From positions 1 to 33,193 of the forward strand of contig JBIIJL010000014.1 in NCBI GenBank assembly GCA_044233795.1: a DNA stretch of 33,193 nt, read 5' to 3'. The notes below the pieces were generated by a model that saw only the letters and a program-made list of their open reading frames with translations, was not told where the DNA came from and made no database searches. Positions 1-8,001 of the stretch are shown here, one piece after another. The first letter of the stretch is position 1. Every line of letters starts with the position of its first letter. A program made the translations under genes and the position numbers. The stretch comes from JBIIJL01 sp044233795 (lineage in GTDB: Bacteria; Pseudomonadota; Gammaproteobacteria; Legionellales; Legionellaceae).

Positions 1-2863
1 ATAGAATTTTTGTATCGGGGTCGTTTGCAATTAACATCAGATCAATATCAGAAGCTTTTTCAGGAAAAGAAAAATAGCTACCTTTAATGGTTACTCTGAT
101 GTTTCTGGCTTGAAAATGGGCTTGGATAAAATCTAAGTAGCGTATTATGTCGCTTGAAATATGTAGCCTTGGATTTTTATAGTAGCAGTGGCTCATAATC
201 TTTAGCTGGCGAGTTATTTCTTCTTTAATAAATACGATATCTTCTTCAGCACCCTGATACTTCTCAATTGCCCGTTTAATGTGCCATGAAAATTTTGCTA
301 GGTGTTTGTTCCATTCATCTTCAAGCTTAAGTTTTGCAGGATTATCAAGAGCTTGATAATGAGTGAGTTTTCGCTGTATTTGAAACTCAGCAACAGGCAT
401 ATTGATTACTATAGCGACACATTCAACTGCATGTATTATCGTCGATAACGCTGTATCAAATCCGGCAGGTAACTCGTAACAGGCTATCTCAGTCAAAAAT
501 TTTTGTATACCATGGATACTAGAAAGTAACGATTTATTTAGCAGCCCCTGAGCGAGCATCGGCTCTTCTTCAATCGTTTCTGTTGTCATTGAATTTATAG
601 GACTATCCTCTCTGCTCAATGATTCATCTGCATTTATTGTCGCAGACGAAGAAATGGTATCAGTTACCACAGGATGAAGAGAGAGGGCATGAGTCCTTTC
701 TTCAAAATCTTGTTCTAAAGCTCGAGCTTGTTCAACACTGATTGTAATAGAAGTTGTATCTAAACTTTCTCTTTTATGTCGGTTACGCCGCCTTCTTGAT
801 TTTTTAGATTCGACAGCACTTGCTTTTAAATCAGACTCCTCTGTTACTTCTGTTAATTTATAATCAATTGGTGGTTGAATGGCTTTTAGAAACAAATTTT
901 GTTGTGGTTTTGGAAGCAATAACGAAAAATTGAGCGTTGCAATATGATGGCTAAGAATAGCTGCCATTTCAGTTGTGTCGTTCATAATTGATTTGATGAT
1001 AGAAAATAGGCATTGAATCCAAACCCCAGGTTTTGTGACCGTAGCTTGTGTAGTATTTCTTGAGATAACCATCAGTACCAGCAATAACAATTTTGATCTT
1101 GTTTCTTTGTCCTCATGTTCCACAAAGCGGTTGAATATGTCTTGTTGTAGCTTTCTTTGGTCTAATTGGGCAAGTTTGTTGGTTAAAGCTCTTAAATAAA
1201 TTGGTTTACAAGAAGTAATATCTAAAAATACTGAAGACTCTTGTTGTGAATTTACAAGATGTCTGAGTGGGCTTGAAAATGTTTTTGCGGAGATCAAGAT
1301 AATGAACAAGCAGCGATTGATTGACTCATCACATTGCTTAAGTGTATTGAACAGAGTGGTTAGTGTTCCACCTTCTGCATGTCTAATATAATTAACCAAA
1401 TTGAACGCAATATGATTTATTATAATCGTAAGACGAGGGCGACGTACTTCTGCTTGCTCTTCTGTGGACCAGAATTCTTCAAGCAACTGATATAAAGCCC
1501 GTAAAACGCTTGAGAGCGCTACGGGATTGCTAAAACACCCCTCATCAATATAGGTTTTAAAAAGGCCATAGAAATATATTTCTATATCAACCGGAAGGTC
1601 TTTGTAGAGGATGATCTTTGCCCAACCTTGGATGATTTCTTGGTTGGGGCCTGCAATATCCATTAATTTAACGAACAATCGGTTTTTAGCTTCAAAAGGA
1701 ATGGTATCTATTGTCGATAAACAAACAGCCAAGGCCAGATCAAAATGATTGTGGGGTAATAGGTGCCTCATAAAAAAACGAACGTAAGGACTCGTAGGAA
1801 GACCTCGTTCCTCGAGAAAAGTGTTGATTAATAACGTCATGACACTACCTTTGTATGGTGTACCGTTACCAATGAGAACGTGATTATTATACAGTGCATA
1901 TGCAAAACCAAACCGTACATTAGGATCTTGGTCTTGGTTTGATTTTAATCCACTCTGTATTAAAAATAATCTCGTGCTGCATAATTTGGGTGATGGGTTA
2001 TCATGAAAAATATAATTTACAATCGTTTGAAACTCTTGAGGATGATATAAAAAGACATTGATGAGCGGTTTGTCTTCATCTTGAATGAGCCGAATCAATA
2101 AGCCTTTAATACTATCAAAGTTTTTTGCGGTATCTAAAGCTCGGTGAAGGCTTCTTATCATCAGGCTATGCTTGATAACGGGGAAAGATGCGATGTGATG
2201 TATAACTTTTTCAACATGTTTTGCATGTTCAGGAACGTCAGCTACAGCTGCGGGCTCTATGATGCTATAGCACGCATCGGCAAAGGCCAACATGGCGTTT
2301 TTGGTGGATATTTGAATTGTACTCCTCTTTAAGTAGCTTTCAGATAGATTCATCCATTGAGTAATTTCTGCAATGTATTGTACTTCATGGGAAAATTTTT
2401 CTATTAATCTTCCTGATATATAGGCCAAAATCGTATACGTTATCACTGTGCTGACATAGCTTTGAAAACTTAATTCACAGGTTGTTGGTTCGGTAAGGGA
2501 AATCGAGGTCCTTGAAAGTGATTGGTCATGAGAGGCAATTATAGCTGCGATATTGTCAATATTCGCGAGCTCCAAAGGGCTCTCTGAGGCAAGATTGTGA
2601 GCGACCCATGGCAATGCATGAAATAAGGGGCTTGCAATATGATGCATGAATATTAACGCCTTTTCATCTGGCATCTCCGAAATCATTTTCGGAATGATGA
2701 AAAATTTGGGAATAATTTCATGAGCAATCGTTTCTGGATGATACAGTGTTCTAATTAGCTGTGTGAGCCCGAGGTTTGGTATTTCTCGGAGGCCAAACAG
2801 GTGGTAGGTGCGAGGTTTGACGAACAATGTTTCAGCCAAAAATTGTAGTATGCGGTCAAGCAT
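1..2863 (-). CDS. Large protein with C-terminal nucleotidyltransferase-type motif (partial, continues past left edge)
   Basis: An uninterrupted minus-strand frame runs from an ATG at 2863 to base 1 without a stop (954 codons seen). An in-frame stop at 2882-2884 makes this ATG the first possible one; no clear Shine-Dalgarno is visible. The first 650 residues or so look helical and solenoid-like, without a recognised domain. Residues 687-698 are a dense basic cluster (KKSRRRRNRHKR), followed by an acidic, Ser/Thr-rich linker, then more helix. Near the visible end, G928-S929, nine residues, then S-D939-I-D941-L fits the hG[GS]x9-13Dh[DE]h signature of the polymerase-beta nucleotidyltransferase fold, in the SDIDL form seen in poly(A)/poly(U) polymerases and related enzymes. 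The nucleotidyl-transfer role and an effector role are inferences; the third catalytic acidic residue would lie outside the window. It is divergent from the repeat protein gene. Confidence 0.8.
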   Translation of the reverse strand, partial: MLDRILQFLAETLFVKPRTYHLFGLREIPNLGLTQLIRTLYHPETIAHEIIPKFFIIPKMISEMPDEKALIFMHHIASPLFHALPWVAHNLASESPLELANIDNIAAIIASHDQSLSRTSISLTEPTTCELSFQSYVSTVITYTILAYISGRLIEKFSHEVQYIAEITQWMNLSESYLKRSTIQISTKNAMLAFADACYSIIEPAAVADVPEHAKHVEKVIHHIASFPVIKHSLMIRSLHRALDTAKNFDSIKGLLIRLIQDEDKPLINVFLYHPQEFQTIVNYIFHDNPSPKLCSTRLFLIQSGLKSNQDQDPNVRFGFAYALYNNHVLIGNGTPYKGSVMTLLINTFLEERGLPTSPYVRFFMRHLLPHNHFDLALAVCLSTIDTIPFEAKNRLFVKLMDIAGPNQEIIQGWAKIILYKDLPVDIEIYFYGLFKTYIDEGCFSNPVALSSVLRALYQLLEEFWSTEEQAEVRRPRLTIIINHIAFNLVNYIRHAEGGTLTTLFNTLKQCDESINRCLFIILISAKTFSSPLRHLVNSQQESSVFLDITSCKPIYLRALTNKLAQLDQRKLQQDIFNRFVEHEDKETRSKLLLLVLMVISRNTTQATVTKPGVWIQCLFSIIKSIMNDTTEMAAILSHHIATLNFSLLLPKPQQNLFLKAIQPPIDYKLTEVTEESDLKASAVESKKSRRRRNRHKRESLDTTSITISVEQARALEQDFEERTHALSLHPVVTDTISSSATINADESLSREDSPINSMTTETIEEEPMLAQGLLNKSLLSSIHGIQKFLTEIACYELPAGFDTALSTIIHAVECVAIVINMPVAEFQIQRKLTHYQALDNPAKLKLEDEWNKHLAKFSWHIKRAIEKYQGAEEDIVFIKEEITRQLKIMSHCYYKNPRLHISSDIIRYLDFIQAHFQARNIRVTIKGSYFSFPEKASDIDLMLIANDPDTKIL

Positions 2864-3235
2864 TATGGAATATTTTGTTTGTTATTTAAGGCAGAGTGTA
2901 ACATATCTTCTCAATTGATAAGCATCAAATCTCAAAATTCGCACGTTAAATACCTTTGCTCGCTCATAGTAGATCAACACGTCCGATTTTTACCACTAGA
3001 TAAATAGTTCATAAGGAAGTTCCCTCATTGAAATTTGTTAAAGCAATTAAACGATGTTTCACTCTTTTTATTGTATTCAAATATAACGACAATTTAATTG
3101 ATCTAATAATTAACATGGCGACCATATTCCGTTATACTGCTTCTAATAAAAACAACAAAAACAATAAGTCCACAAATCAATAACAAATCCAAACGCTCCT
3201 TTTTCATTGTTCGTAAATCTTACTTTTTAACGGGA
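2864..3235. other. Divergent intergenic region
   Basis: No gene is visible here. It separates the large minus-strand gene from the repeat-protein gene and presumably carries both promoters, but I could not assign convincing -35/-10 pairs. Around 3001-3024 a short AT-rich stretch resembles part of a repeat unit of the downstream protein: the 13-mer AAGGAAGTTCCCT at 3014 recurs near 5094. This suggests repeat-array debris extends into the region. Confidence 0.5.
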
Positions 3236-3427
3236 GTGATTGTGAGGTATTTAGGTAAATTTTCGCATCCATGTAATTTATTAGTTTATACATTCTTAGA
3301 GGGAATTTATTTGAAAATTGGAGCTCGAGTTTTTGGTCAGGATTATGCCTCACCGATAGGTGCTTTTCGAGCGGATATTAACAAACAAATTCTAACAAAT
3401 AAATCTAGTTCTGTGGGGAGTTTATAG
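3236..3427 (+). pseudogene. Remnant of a 78-aa HTH repeat unit
   Basis: This 63-codon frame (GTG start) is homologous to the second half of a repeat unit of the 708-aa protein just downstream. It has the order LGKFSH, then a Y-x-FLxGI block, then a GARVFG block, then Y-A-SPIGA and a DINK close to the VDLNK that opens the next unit. Homology is visible at DNA level too: TCACCGATAGGTG is shared with 4678-4690, and the LGKFSH codons match those near 4810. The frame then leaves the repeat pattern and stops. It lacks the N-terminal HTH half, so it is best read as a decayed leftover of an older array or a neighbouring paralogue, though a short translated peptide is not excluded. Confidence 0.6.
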
Positions 3428-3516
3428 TTCAAGCCGACAATTATAGGCGGCTTTTGATGCTTATCTTTCTTAATGTGGTTAGTTAAATCAGTATTTTAAT
3501 ATTTTTGAGAGAAATC

Positions 3517-5643
3517 ATGTCTAAAACGAGTCGATTGAGTGCACTTACTTTTGCTCAGGTGCACCAAAGTATTTATAAAAGCGTAAATTTGTATCGTGCA
3601 GCGAAAGCCCTTCGAGTTACAGATGTGACACTTGCACGTTATTTGGCTAAATTTGTGTATCAAGGTCATTCATTGACTTATGAATTTTTAAAGGAAATTT
3701 CTATAGAGGATGGGGCTCAAGTATTTGGGGAATGTTATGAATTATTGATGGAGGTTTCTCGAGTGGACTTGAATAAGCTTACCTTAAGACAGGTCCACGA
3801 AGCGATTCAACAAAGCGAAAGTATAAGTGAGGTAGCGAGTCTTCTTGGAGTTTCAAGTGAGATGCTTTCGAGTCGTTTGGGTGAATTTATTTATCAAGAG
3901 GCTCCATTGACTCATGAAATGTTGAAAGGAATTTCCTTAGAAAATGGGGCTCAAATTTTCGCTGAGTGCTATGAATTGCCATTGAAAACGTCACGAGTGG
4001 ACTTAAAGAAGCTTACCTTAAGCCAAGTGCACGATGTAATTCAACAAAGCGAAAAATTAAGTGAGGCAGCGCTTCGCCTTGGAGTTTCTACTCAGACGCT
4101 TGTGAGTAATTTGGGTAAATTTCTTCATCAAGGCGCCCCATTAACTTATACAATTTTGAAAGGGATTTCCTTACAGGATGGGAGGGAGATTTTTGGTGAG
4201 TGCTATGATTCACCGATGGAAGCTTATCAAGTGGACTTAAAGAAATTTACCTTAAGTTACGTACACGATGTAATTCATCAATGCACAAGCGTAAGTACTG
4301 CAGCGAATCTCCTTGGGGTTTCTAGTCAGAGGCTTGAAAGTGAATTGGGTAAATTTTTTCATCAAGAGGCCCCATTAACTTATGCAATTTTGAAGGGGAT
4401 GTCCTTACAGGATGGGGATCAGATTTTCGGCGAGCGCTATGATTCACCGATGGAAGCTTATCAAGTGGACTTAAAGAAGCTTACTTTAAGACACGTACAC
4501 AATGTAATTCAACAAAGCACAAGCTTAAATGATGCAGCGACTCTGCTTGGTGTTGTCAGTCAGGCGCTTGAAAGACACTTGAATAAATTTGTTCATCAAG
4601 GGGCCCCATTAACTTATGCAATTTTGAAGGGGATTTCCTTACAGGATGGGGATCGGATTTTTGGTGAGCGCTATGAATCACCGATAGGTGTTTCTCAAGT
4701 GGACTTAAAGAAGCTTACCTTAAGACAGGTGCACGATGTAATTTTACAAAGCGCAAGCTTACATGACGCAGCGAGTCGCCTTGGCGTTGAAAATAAGACG
4801 CTTGAAAGAAAATTGGGTAAATTTTCTCATCAAGAGGTTCCAATAAGCTATGCAATTTTGAAGAGGATTTCCTTACAGGATGGAGCTCATATTTTTGGTA
4901 AGTGCTATGAGTCACTGATGGAGGCTTCTCGAGTGGATCTGAATAAGCTTACCTTAAGACAGGTGCACGATGTAATTCAACTAAGCACAAATTTAAGTAA
5001 GGCAGCTAATCTACTTGGGGTTTCAAGTCAGACGCTTGCATGCCACTTGGGAAGATTTTTTCATCGAGGTCATTCATTAACTTATAAATTTATAAAGGAA
5101 GTTCCCTTAAAAAAAGGATCTGAAATTTTTGGTGCACGATATGAATCACCAATGAAAACCCAGAAAGTGGATTTATCGATGTATACAATTTCAGATATTC
5201 ATAAAGAATTTCTAATGAGTAAAAGTTTTTCTGAGGCAGCATCTCGTCTTGGAACGAGTCAAGTGTCGTTAAAAAAGCACCTACACTCTTGTCTACCTCA
5301 AGCGATGGATGAGGATATATTTCGCCTTTTACAGAAGTTGACCGAAGCGAAAGCGCGTCAAAAGTATGGATTGTCTTATGATCTACCGACAGGTCAACTA
5401 ATGGGGCAAGCAAGAGATGCCATTGCTTCACCTATGGAAGGGTTAATGGCGGCAGTCGAGGATAAGGAAGATATGGATACGGATGTTTTGGATGCCTTGT
5501 CACCGAGAGAAACTACGAAAAGGCAGAGTTCGTCTGCAGGGCTGTCTTTACCGACTTTTTTTAATCAGTCGCACAAGAGGTTGAAAAAAGTACCAGAGGT
5601 GGTTTCAGCGCATTCTTGGTCAACAAACCACGACGGTCCATGA
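3517..5643 (+). CDS. Tandem helix-turn-helix repeat protein (8 x ~78 aa), candidate secreted DNA-binding effector
   Basis: 708 aa. ATG 3517 is preferred because a GAGAG ribosome-binding sequence sits just upstream; an in-frame TTG at 3505 would add four residues. After four residues the protein is eight consecutive units (5-80, 81-158, 159-236, 237-314, 315-392, 393-470, 471-548, 549-627). Each has a conserved VDLxKLTL lead-in, a helix (QVHDVIQQS), a helix-turn-helix block (AAxxLGV plus a variable helix), then LTYxxLKGISLxDG and IFGExYxSP. The AAxLLGVSxxTL pattern resembles the C-terminal HTH of Fis, also encoded in this window. The tail (628-708) has an acidic stretch, then KR at 668-669 and KRLKK at 687-691, which could act as a nuclear localisation signal. 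There is no signal peptide or membrane segment. I do not recognise the protein as a named family. DNA binding and effector export are inferences. Confidence 0.9.
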   Translation: MSKTSRLSALTFAQVHQSIYKSVNLYRAAKALRVTDVTLARYLAKFVYQGHSLTYEFLKEISIEDGAQVFGECYELLMEVSRVDLNKLTLRQVHEAIQQSESISEVASLLGVSSEMLSSRLGEFIYQEAPLTHEMLKGISLENGAQIFAECYELPLKTSRVDLKKLTLSQVHDVIQQSEKLSEAALRLGVSTQTLVSNLGKFLHQGAPLTYTILKGISLQDGREIFGECYDSPMEAYQVDLKKFTLSYVHDVIHQCTSVSTAANLLGVSSQRLESELGKFFHQEAPLTYAILKGMSLQDGDQIFGERYDSPMEAYQVDLKKLTLRHVHNVIQQSTSLNDAATLLGVVSQALERHLNKFVHQGAPLTYAILKGISLQDGDRIFGERYESPIGVSQVDLKKLTLRQVHDVILQSASLHDAASRLGVENKTLERKLGKFSHQEVPISYAILKRISLQDGAHIFGKCYESLMEASRVDLNKLTLRQVHDVIQLSTNLSKAANLLGVSSQTLACHLGRFFHRGHSLTYKFIKEVPLKKGSEIFGARYESPMKTQKVDLSMYTISDIHKEFLMSKSFSEAASRLGTSQVSLKKHLHSCLPQAMDEDIFRLLQKLTEAKARQKYGLSYDLPTGQLMGQARDAIASPMEGLMAAVEDKEDMDTDVLDALSPRETTKRQSSSAGLSLPTFFNQSHKRLKKVPEVVSAHSWSTNHDGP
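3529..5397 (+). repeat. In-frame tandem repeat array, 234-bp period, eight units
   Basis: Units start at 3529, 3757, 3991, 4225, 4459, 4693, 4927 and 5161. The six central units are exactly 234 bp; the first is 228 bp and the last 237 bp. Central units share long near-identical blocks, for example GTGGACTTAAAGAAGCTTAC at several unit starts, and the sequence around 4204 recurs around 4438. The outer units (first and last) are most diverged, the usual sign of expansion by recombination inside an array. It is coding repeat DNA, not a CRISPR or intergenic repeat. Confidence 0.95.
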
Positions 5644-5745
5644 TGCACATGGTTTTGAATGGGGTTAGGAAAACCAGCAATACTATTGTTGAGGGGGCAT
5701 ACTGGAGAGTGGCAGCATGAGCAAACCCAATAAAAATTAAAATGC

Positions 5746-5958
5746 ATGGCAAACTGGCTATTAGTCTATTTCTTTATGGTCTGGATTTTATGTGCGATTC
5801 TATTGTTCGTTTGGCATATGGATCTCTTTATACGCGAAGTACCAGTCATTTTGCGCAACGAATATATCAGCACAAGGAAGGCTTGGCTTGAGCGTTGGAT
5901 TATTTTGATAGATGGTTGCCCGCCTGCCTCCTTAGATGCCCAACTCTTCGCTTTCTGA
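5746..5958 (+). CDS. Small single-pass membrane protein, hypothetical
   Basis: A 70-codon ORF in the 373-bp gap between the repeat protein and the M13 peptidase. Residues 4-24 form a strongly hydrophobic segment, followed by a charged portion with RKAWLERW. No good ribosome-binding sequence precedes the ATG. A seven-codon ORF (MSKPNKN) with a GGAGAG upstream ends just before it and could couple its translation. I do not recognise a family; the ORF may be real or fortuitous. The rest of the gap shows only a weak 6-bp inverted repeat (5651-5656 with 5670-5675). Confidence 0.35.
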   Translation: MANWLLVYFFMVWILCAILLFVWHMDLFIREVPVILRNEYISTRKAWLERWIILIDGCPPASLDAQLFAF

Positions 5959-6016
5959 TATGTATATGATAATGTGCATTTAACTTGGATTGATGAAATG
6001 ATAAGGACTGTGCTGG

Positions 6017-7987
6017 ATGCAAATTTTTAATATTATATTTATTTTAATCAATCTGTGTTTTCTGCCAGCTCTGAACGCATCTGATCCTATTCATCTTGAT
6101 TGGCTTGATAAATCTCGCAAACCCGAAGAGAATTTTTTTCTTTATGCCAACGGAAACTGGATAAAAAACAATCCAATTCCTGAGGACTATCCGAGCTGGA
6201 ATATTTTTAGTATTTTACAGGAGAAAGTACAAAATACTATCCATCGGATCCTGATACAAGCCGCAAATAATCCCAAAGTCATACCAGGTAGTGATGAGCA
6301 AAAAATAGGTGATTTTTATTTTAGTGCTATGGATACTGAACACATCAATAGCGAGGGGGTTACACCACTCAAAGAGCAATTTGAGCGTATCGATAACATC
6401 AAAAGCATCAATGATTGGATAAATACCCTAAGTTATCTTCATTTAATTGGTGTTGATGCCGTCTTTAATTTTGGCAGCATGCAGGATTTTACCGATAGTG
6501 AAAAAATGATTGCAGCGGCTCAGCAAGATGGGCTTGGTTTGCCCGATAGAGATTACTATCTTAATCAAGATCAAAAATCAGCAGCAATTCGTTTGAAATA
6601 TATTCAACATATCACCAGGATGTTTCAATTACTCAAAGAAACCCCTGACCACTCAGTTCGACATGCTCAAGCTGTGATGAGCATAGAAACGGCGCTTGCT
6701 AAATCATCTCTTTCTAAAATCGAGCTTCGTGACCCTCACGCTATTTATCATATGAAAAATATTGACGGACTTGCTTTAGTAACGCCAAATTTTTCCTGGC
6801 CTAAGTATCTTTCACTGATGGGGTGTCAAAATGTTTCATCAATGAATCTGGCAATGCCAACTTTTTTCAAAGCGGTCAATAGTTTACTTACATCGGTGTC
6901 TCTTGACGATTGGAAAGCATATTTTCGTTGGCATTTATTGGCAAGCTTTGCACCTTATTTATCAGATCCCTTTGTAAAAGAACATTTTTATATGCGATCT
7001 GTTATTACAGGTGTTAAAAGTGAACTTCCTCGCTGGAAAAAGGTTGTGAATGCAGAAAACAATCTACTAGGTTTTGCTGTAGGTAAGTTGTATGTGAAAG
7101 AGTATTTTCCTCCGAGTTCAAGGCAATCGGTAATTGAAATTTTACATCACATCCGTAGTGCATTGGAAAATGATCTTAACGCGCTTACATGGATGACACC
7201 TTCGACGCGAAAAGCCGCATTAAGCAAGCTATCTCTTATGGGTGAGCGTGTTGGATACCCTAACAAATGGTGGGACTACTCTTCGCTTAAAGTTGATAGA
7301 GGGCCCTATGTTTCAAATGTACTTCGCGCTCACATGTTTCTAATTAAAAGAGATTTAAACAAAATTGGTAAACTGGTTGATAAAACCGAATGGGCAATGA
7401 CTCCACAGACAGTAAACGCTTACTATGATCCATCCATGAATAACATTAATATTCCAGCAGGCATTCTACAATCACCTTTTTTTGACCCTGATGCACCCGC
7501 AGCGCTTAATTATGGAGGGATTGGATTTGTTATTGGACATGAAATGACCCATGGATTCGATGATGAAGGCGCACAATTTGATGGACATGGAAACTTACAA
7601 AATTGGTGGTCGCAAGATGATTTGAAAAAATTTCATGAGGCGACGGCTTGTATCATCAACCAATTTTCTCAATACAGTGTTGATGGTGACTTGCATGTTC
7701 AGGGAAAACTTGTAGCTGGTGAGGCAACTGCTGATTTAGGGGGGGTACTTTTAGCTTATCGTGCCTTCAGGTATTCGAAGGCATTTTGGGATGCGAAAAC
7801 TATTAATGGGATTTCTCCAATACAGCAATTTTTCATTGGAGCGGCTCACTTAGTGACAACCGATCCCCATCCACTTGCACAAGATAGAGTTAATGGAACG
7901 TTAAGGAATATACCAGATTTTGCAAATGCGTTTCATATTCCGAGTGATTCTCCGATGGTTAGTCAGCATCGGTGCGTGATATGGTGA
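6017..7987 (+). CDS. pepO: M13 family zinc metallopeptidase (neprilysin/PepO-like)
   Basis: 656 aa with an N-terminal signal peptide (about residues 1-21, ending near LNAS), so exported. The zinc site is clear: H508-E-M-T-H512 (HExxH) and E569 in GEATAD573 (ExxxD). The substrate-binding NAYYDP region and the DPH618 and RVNG (R624) residues that act in neprilysin-type enzymes are present. The family cleaves peptides of limited size in the envelope or outside the cell. Oddity: between FFIGAAH and the TDPH block the usual stretch of about 13 residues (the conserved IW..RPE..R segment) is missing, an in-frame shortening. The C-terminal CxxW-type ending is kept. AAGGA lies upstream of the ATG. The exact subfamily symbol is less sure than the family. 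Confidence 0.93.
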   Translation: MQIFNIIFILINLCFLPALNASDPIHLDWLDKSRKPEENFFLYANGNWIKNNPIPEDYPSWNIFSILQEKVQNTIHRILIQAANNPKVIPGSDEQKIGDFYFSAMDTEHINSEGVTPLKEQFERIDNIKSINDWINTLSYLHLIGVDAVFNFGSMQDFTDSEKMIAAAQQDGLGLPDRDYYLNQDQKSAAIRLKYIQHITRMFQLLKETPDHSVRHAQAVMSIETALAKSSLSKIELRDPHAIYHMKNIDGLALVTPNFSWPKYLSLMGCQNVSSMNLAMPTFFKAVNSLLTSVSLDDWKAYFRWHLLASFAPYLSDPFVKEHFYMRSVITGVKSELPRWKKVVNAENNLLGFAVGKLYVKEYFPPSSRQSVIEILHHIRSALENDLNALTWMTPSTRKAALSKLSLMGERVGYPNKWWDYSSLKVDRGPYVSNVLRAHMFLIKRDLNKIGKLVDKTEWAMTPQTVNAYYDPSMNNINIPAGILQSPFFDPDAPAALNYGGIGFVIGHEMTHGFDDEGAQFDGHGNLQNWWSQDDLKKFHEATACIINQFSQYSVDGDLHVQGKLVAGEATADLGGVLLAYRAFRYSKAFWDAKTINGISPIQQFFIGAAHLVTTDPHPLAQDRVNGTLRNIPDFANAFHIPSDSPMVSQHRCVIW

Positions 7988-8001
7988 TAAAGAAAAAGAA
8001 T

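Noticed and set aside
2144..2332. Plus-strand ORF of 62 codons
   Set aside because: It lies inside the uninterrupted 954-codon minus-strand frame and has no ribosome-binding sequence.
3529..5397. Tandem repeats read as CRISPR array or as TAL effector repeats
   Set aside because: The 234-bp period is in frame and coding throughout, with no short repeat/spacer alternation; TAL repeats are 33-35 aa with a different consensus.
3529..5397. Repeats as ankyrin, TPR or Sel1 units
   Set aside because: Unit length of 78 aa and the lack of the ankyrin TPLHxA, TPR W-LG-Y-A-F-A-P or Sel1 LGxxYxxG patterns exclude these.
4715..5752. Minus-strand ORFs at 4715-4915, 5090-5431, 5561-5752 and 5565-5747
   Set aside because: They mirror the repeat gene or its end on the opposite strand, lack start signals and have no recognisable protein character.
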